Below are positions 60,744-64,000 of a stretch of 64,000 nt of DNA, piece after piece; positions within the stretch are counted from its first letter, which is position 1, and each line of letters begins with the position of its first letter. Under the pieces are notes generated by a model that had not been told where the DNA came from, searched no databases, and saw only the letters and a list, made by a program, of their open reading frames with translations. The stretch lies in the NCBI GenBank assembly GCA_963693085.1, contig OY856410.1, forward strand, positions 566,342,406 to 566,406,405, written 5' to 3'. Origin of the DNA: Alisma plantago-aquatica. Taxonomy: Eukaryota > Streptophyta > Magnoliopsida > Alismatales > Alismataceae. A program made the translations under genes and the position numbers.

Positions 60744-61095
60744 AACCGATCGACTCATGTGATGAACTGATCGGCTGAGGTTAGTGAACCGATTGGCTCA
60801 TGTGATGAACCGATCGGCTCAAGACAGACTGAGATGACTGGTTTAAGGGTTGAACTGATCAACTCAACTAGTCTAACTGAGATCGTTTGGAAAGTTAGAA
60901 GACTATTTTGCAAATACAATTTGTTTCACTTGCACAAATTTGATTTGGAAAAGGATTAATATTTGATTAATTGGAAAAAAATATGAAAGTCAATTTGAGT
61001 TGGACCAGGACCACAAAATGATTGGCTCAGAAGTGAACTGATCAGCTCACGTGTCCCAAACGATCAGTTCAGGTGTGAACTGATCGGTTGAGGTC
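60744..61095. promoter_or_regulatory. Periodic CGATCGG/ACTGATC array upstream of TATA
   Basis: Units of AACCGATCGGCTCATGTGAT type start at 60744, 60765, 60787 and 60808 (intervals 21, 22, 21), with a fifth at 60853. A second cluster starts near 61016, 61036, 61059 and 61078. The core CCGATCGG is self-complementary. The array ends about 140 nt before the TATA box. Confidence 0.8.
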
Positions 61096-61231
61096 ACCAA
61101 ATGACCGTTTCAAGGATGAAATGATCAGCTCAGCTGGCGTAGTTGGTTGTTTTGTGGAAAATCTCAAACCCTTCTACTCCTACTTTAATTTCGCATTGCC
61201 CAGGGTAGAGAACCTTGTCCCATGACCCTCC

Positions 61232-61241
61232 TATATATAGG
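61232..61241 (+). promoter_or_regulatory. Likely TATA box of the 2.2-kb solo LTR
   Basis: CCTATATATAGGGG about 1.68 kb into the LTR, followed by GC-richer sequence resembling an R/U5 region up to 61768. It fixes the orientation as plus. Confidence 0.65.
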
Positions 61242-61768
61242 GGTATTGGGGGCTTCTCAAAGAACAACTCAGAATACTAGTTGCTCTGCAAAGTTGTCGT
61301 TCTCTCTGGTTTTGGTAACCGAGAGAGCCTGAGCAAGTGCTACGCGATAAGGGAGGCACAACTAGGGAAATACAACTATAGAAAGGCAACTGGTTGTAGG
61401 AGAGTGTGTTGGTGACTAGTACACCGACAGGAGGGTATGACTCCTTCTGGTTCCTTGTGGGACAAGGAGATTGGAGTTCCAAGCAGTCTGTGTGGACGAT
61501 TATAGAGGCGGGAGACTTCTGCCGCTTGGAGGACAACTATCAATCCTGACAGTCCCGGTGAGACCAGGAGATGCACAGACACCATCCAAAACCATAGGTG
61601 AAGACCGCACAAGCCATGAGGTAACGTCGCCGAGCAAGCCTCGGGATAAGGTACGCCTCTACAAATCATCCTTCCTACTGTATAGACGTTGACGCGATTC
61701 CTTTATTCTGGGTTTGGGAGAAGAATTTTTTTTTCCGTTGCCTTCTCTGTCTCCCCTATAACCCAACA

Positions 61769-64000
61769 GTTTCCATGTGGAATAGACACAAAGCGAAGGC
61801 CACGACACTTCTCAAACTCAACCACATCTAAAGGAGACCCAACTATACTGAATAGGTAGACATTACCACTCATGTCGTAGACCTCCAAGAGAGGTACCAT
61901 CCTATCCTCCTCACTGAAGAAGTGGACTAGAAGCAAAAGGTGCACATAAACTAGCTGCAAGATGACAATCAAAACACAAGCTTCTTCCAATCATATGTTC
62001 GGGCCAGACGACACCACAAAAAAATCTCAAGGCTGAAGGACCAAGATGGACAGTGGATCTCAGACCCGATGGCACTTCGTGCCCATGCCTAGTCTTTTTT
62101 TCTCAACATGATAACCACATATTCTCCTGTATCAGTTATGTGTACTAACTCCTTTGTAGGAAACTTCCCTAGCATAATAGATACCACTCTTCGGTCACTA
62201 GAATCCATCCCATCAGCAGACAAAATCGGAGATGTTATCTTCTCCATGGAAACTTCAAAAGAACCTGGACCAAATGGTGTCACCACTGACTTCCTACAAC
62301 ACTATTGGCCCCATGTTGGGTCCTCGGTGGTACGCATGATTCAACAAGCATTTCATTCAGAGATTGTGGAACTAGTGCTAGCAAACTCGCACATGCTGAT
62401 GTTATCGAAGACTAAAGCCCCACAGACATGCGGCGATCTCAAGTCGACCTCTCTCAACAACATGGTGTTCAAGGCCATTTCCAAAACCATCGTCAAATGC
62501 ATCAAACTTCTCTTGAATGCTTGGATATCACTAAGCCAATCCATCTTCATCCCATGACGTAAGATCACTAATAATGTCCTCTTGGTATAAGAGGCCATCC
62601 ACTTCATGTGGACCAAGAAGGGTGCCAAAAAGTGGATGGCCATCAAACTTGACCTCTCTAAAGCATTTGATAGGATGAATTGGGCCTTTATTCAGAGCAC
62701 CCTTTTTAAGGTAGGTCTTCCGCAACACATGATCAATATGATCATGTCCATTATCCAATTAGGCGAGACATCCATCCTTTGGGAGGTTCACCAATGGAAC
62801 CCTTCAAGGTGATTCAAGGAGTGAGGCAAGGGGATCCCTTGAGCCCTTACGTCTTTGTTCTTTGCCTAGAAAGACTCATCCAGATGATTCAACTTTCCAC
62901 TTCTAATGGAAATTGGAAACCCATTGTACTCACCAGGGGAGGCACGCCTCTCACGCACATCTGCTTTGCCGATGACATTGTCCTCTTAGCCAAAGCAACA
63001 TCTACAAAAACGATGAATATCAAGAAGATTCTGTGGTCCTTCTCCTTAGCATCCAGCCAGGTGGTTTCCATGGCCAAGTCAAGATGTTTCTTCTCCACCA
63101 ACATCTCATAACCAGACAAGCATCATATCATCAGAAAACTCAGCTTCTAAACCACTAACGATCTTGGAAGATATCTCAGTGTCCCGATTCTAAACAAATA
63201 TACCAATAAATCTGCCCACTCTAGCATCCTAGACTCAATCAAAGGGAGGATGAACAACTGGACTGTCAAGCATCTTTCCCTAGCCATAAGGATCACATTG
63301 GCTAAATCCACATTGCAATCCATTCCCACATATATGATACATACTGCTTCGATTTTTCTGACCCTCTGTGATGATATCAACATCCATATACACATGTTCA
63401 TATGGCAGGGCCCAGCCCCTCAGAAGAAGATGTCCTTACTCTCTTAGAAGAAGGTTTCAATGAGTAATGACCGTAGAGGTCTGGGGGTCAAAGACGCCAG
63501 AGATCAAAATGAAGCATTGATGATGAAGAACGCTTGGGCATACTTGATAGATCCAGACAAGCTATGTGTGAAGATCTTAAAAGAAAAATACCAGAATAGA
63601 AGAGCCACATCCAAGGACTTTTACTCAGCTTCCTGGAGATTCATCAACTCCAACTTGATGAAGATCAAAGATTTGTGCTCCAAGGCTATTGGTAATGGTA
63701 AGGAAACCAACGCATAGCATGATAAGTGTCTAGTAGGGGATGATATTCATTCCTTAGCACCTACCCATTCTAACCCCATAGAGATTGCAGACCTACAAGT
63801 ATCATCTATGTGCCTAGAAACTGGCGACTGGAATTGGGACTTCATCCATTCACAGCTACCTGAATGCATACGGGACATCCTACAGATGACACCTCTGCCT
63901 AACCCCAATGCCATCCTGGATGGCTTCATTTGGCCACACGAAACAAGCAGGAACCTCACTGCAAGATCAGCCTATCACTGGATACGGCGCGACAAAGAAC
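61769..64000 (+). pseudogene. LINE ORF2, part 2: reverse transcriptase and zf-RVT region (3' cut)
   Basis: It resumes in the linker (SMWNRHKAKA, then NTSFFQSYVRARR and KISRLKDQDGQW). RT blocks in order: EPGPNGVTTDFLQHYWP; DLKSTSLNNMVFKAISK; KLDLSKAFDRMNW with the first catalytic Asp intact; GVRQGDPLSPYVF; and CFADDIVLL with the FADD active site. A GRYLSVPI block follows, then the post-RT region to SAYHWI at the window end. Stops or shifts lie near 62090, 62557, 62590, 62812, 63111, 63447 and 63717. The RT signature residues are kept although the ORF is broken. Confidence 0.88.

Larger units (their letters stand above)
59555..61768 (+). mobile_element. 2.2-kb solo LTR inside LINE ORF2
   Basis: It starts TGTTGGTATG and ends ATAACCCAACA, short inverted termini with TG...CA. 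LINE coding sequence stops right before it and resumes right after it. A TATATATAGG box lies at 61232 and a 20-23 bp periodic CGATCGG array upstream of it. No primer site, purine tract or coding region is present. The 5-bp flanks (GAGGT, GTTTC) do not match, so it may come from inter-element recombination, or the ends may have mutated. Superfamily (copia or gypsy) not determined. Confidence 0.7.
57176..64000 (+). mobile_element. L1-like LINE, interrupted by solo LTR, runs off window
   Basis: ORF1 with DUF4283 and a zinc knuckle is followed by ORF2 with an APE endonuclease, RT and the start of the zf-RVT region. This is the standard plant L1/Cin4 plan. It abuts the plastid ndhB fragment on the left with a GC-rich leader (57180-57337). 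A 2.2-kb solo LTR splits ORF2 at 59555-61768. The 3' end lies beyond 64000. Premature stops in both ORFs make it inactive. Confidence 0.9.

Noticed and set aside
61703..61990. Minus-strand ORF of 95 codons
   Set aside because: It is the shadow of LINE ORF2 linker sequence and the LTR end; the plus strand carries the LINE homology.

Overview
The window is plant nuclear DNA made almost entirely of transposable elements nested in one another. It has no bacterial gene organisation and I found no intact host gene. The evidence for a plant is a Ty1/copia element with plant-type gag, protease, integrase, reverse transcriptase and RNase H, Ty3/gypsy LTRs of the Tekay and TAT/Ogre types, L1-like LINEs, and a block of plastid DNA (ycf1, petN, trnC-GCA, ndhB). 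The density of nested insertions suggests a large, repeat-rich angiosperm genome. The sequence does not let me name the species.

Layout. 1-4614: the end of a very large gypsy-type LTR (minus strand) that landed in the integrase gene of an old copia element, here called A. 4615-4981 and about 13391-13680: the two halves of A. They were split by a younger copia element B (4982-13390) with both LTRs, a 5-bp target duplication, a tRNA-iMet-type primer site, a polypurine tract, gag and pol. B is nearly complete, but gag carries a stop and a frameshift and pol carries a stop. 14-24.8 kb: decayed TAT/Ogre-like material, including a PPT-LTR junction on the plus strand and a minus-strand element with matching 377-bp LTR ends. 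24.8-29 kb: AT-rich, no gene seen.

29-51.7 kb: element C, an old Tekay-like LTR element on the minus strand with a primer site but no recognisable gag or pol. Its left LTR holds a TAT-type solo LTR (about 32.1-33.95 kb). Its right LTR holds a 6.5-kb giant LTR (44339-50832) related to the one at the window start. Its interior holds two LINE insertions with target duplications: a non-autonomous 1.66-kb copy and a truncated RNase H fragment. 51.7-53.5 kb: another TAT-like LTR segment. About 53.8-57.2 kb: a rearranged plastid insertion. 57.2-64 kb: an L1-like LINE with decayed ORF1 and ORF2, cut by a 2.2-kb solo LTR; it runs off the window.

The most unusual signal is regulatory-looking. Copia B carries sets of four hairpin-like sites (TCGGTCGA, 7-8 nt, TCGACCGA) arranged as pairs 31-32 bp apart. 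One set lies upstream of the TATA box in each LTR, and a third, inverted set lies in the gag-pol spacer. Unrelated LTR families here also carry CpG-rich CGGTC/GACCG or CGATCGG arrays just upstream of their TATA boxes, in one case with a 21-22 bp period. I treat this as a candidate shared cis-regulatory design of retrotransposons in this genome.
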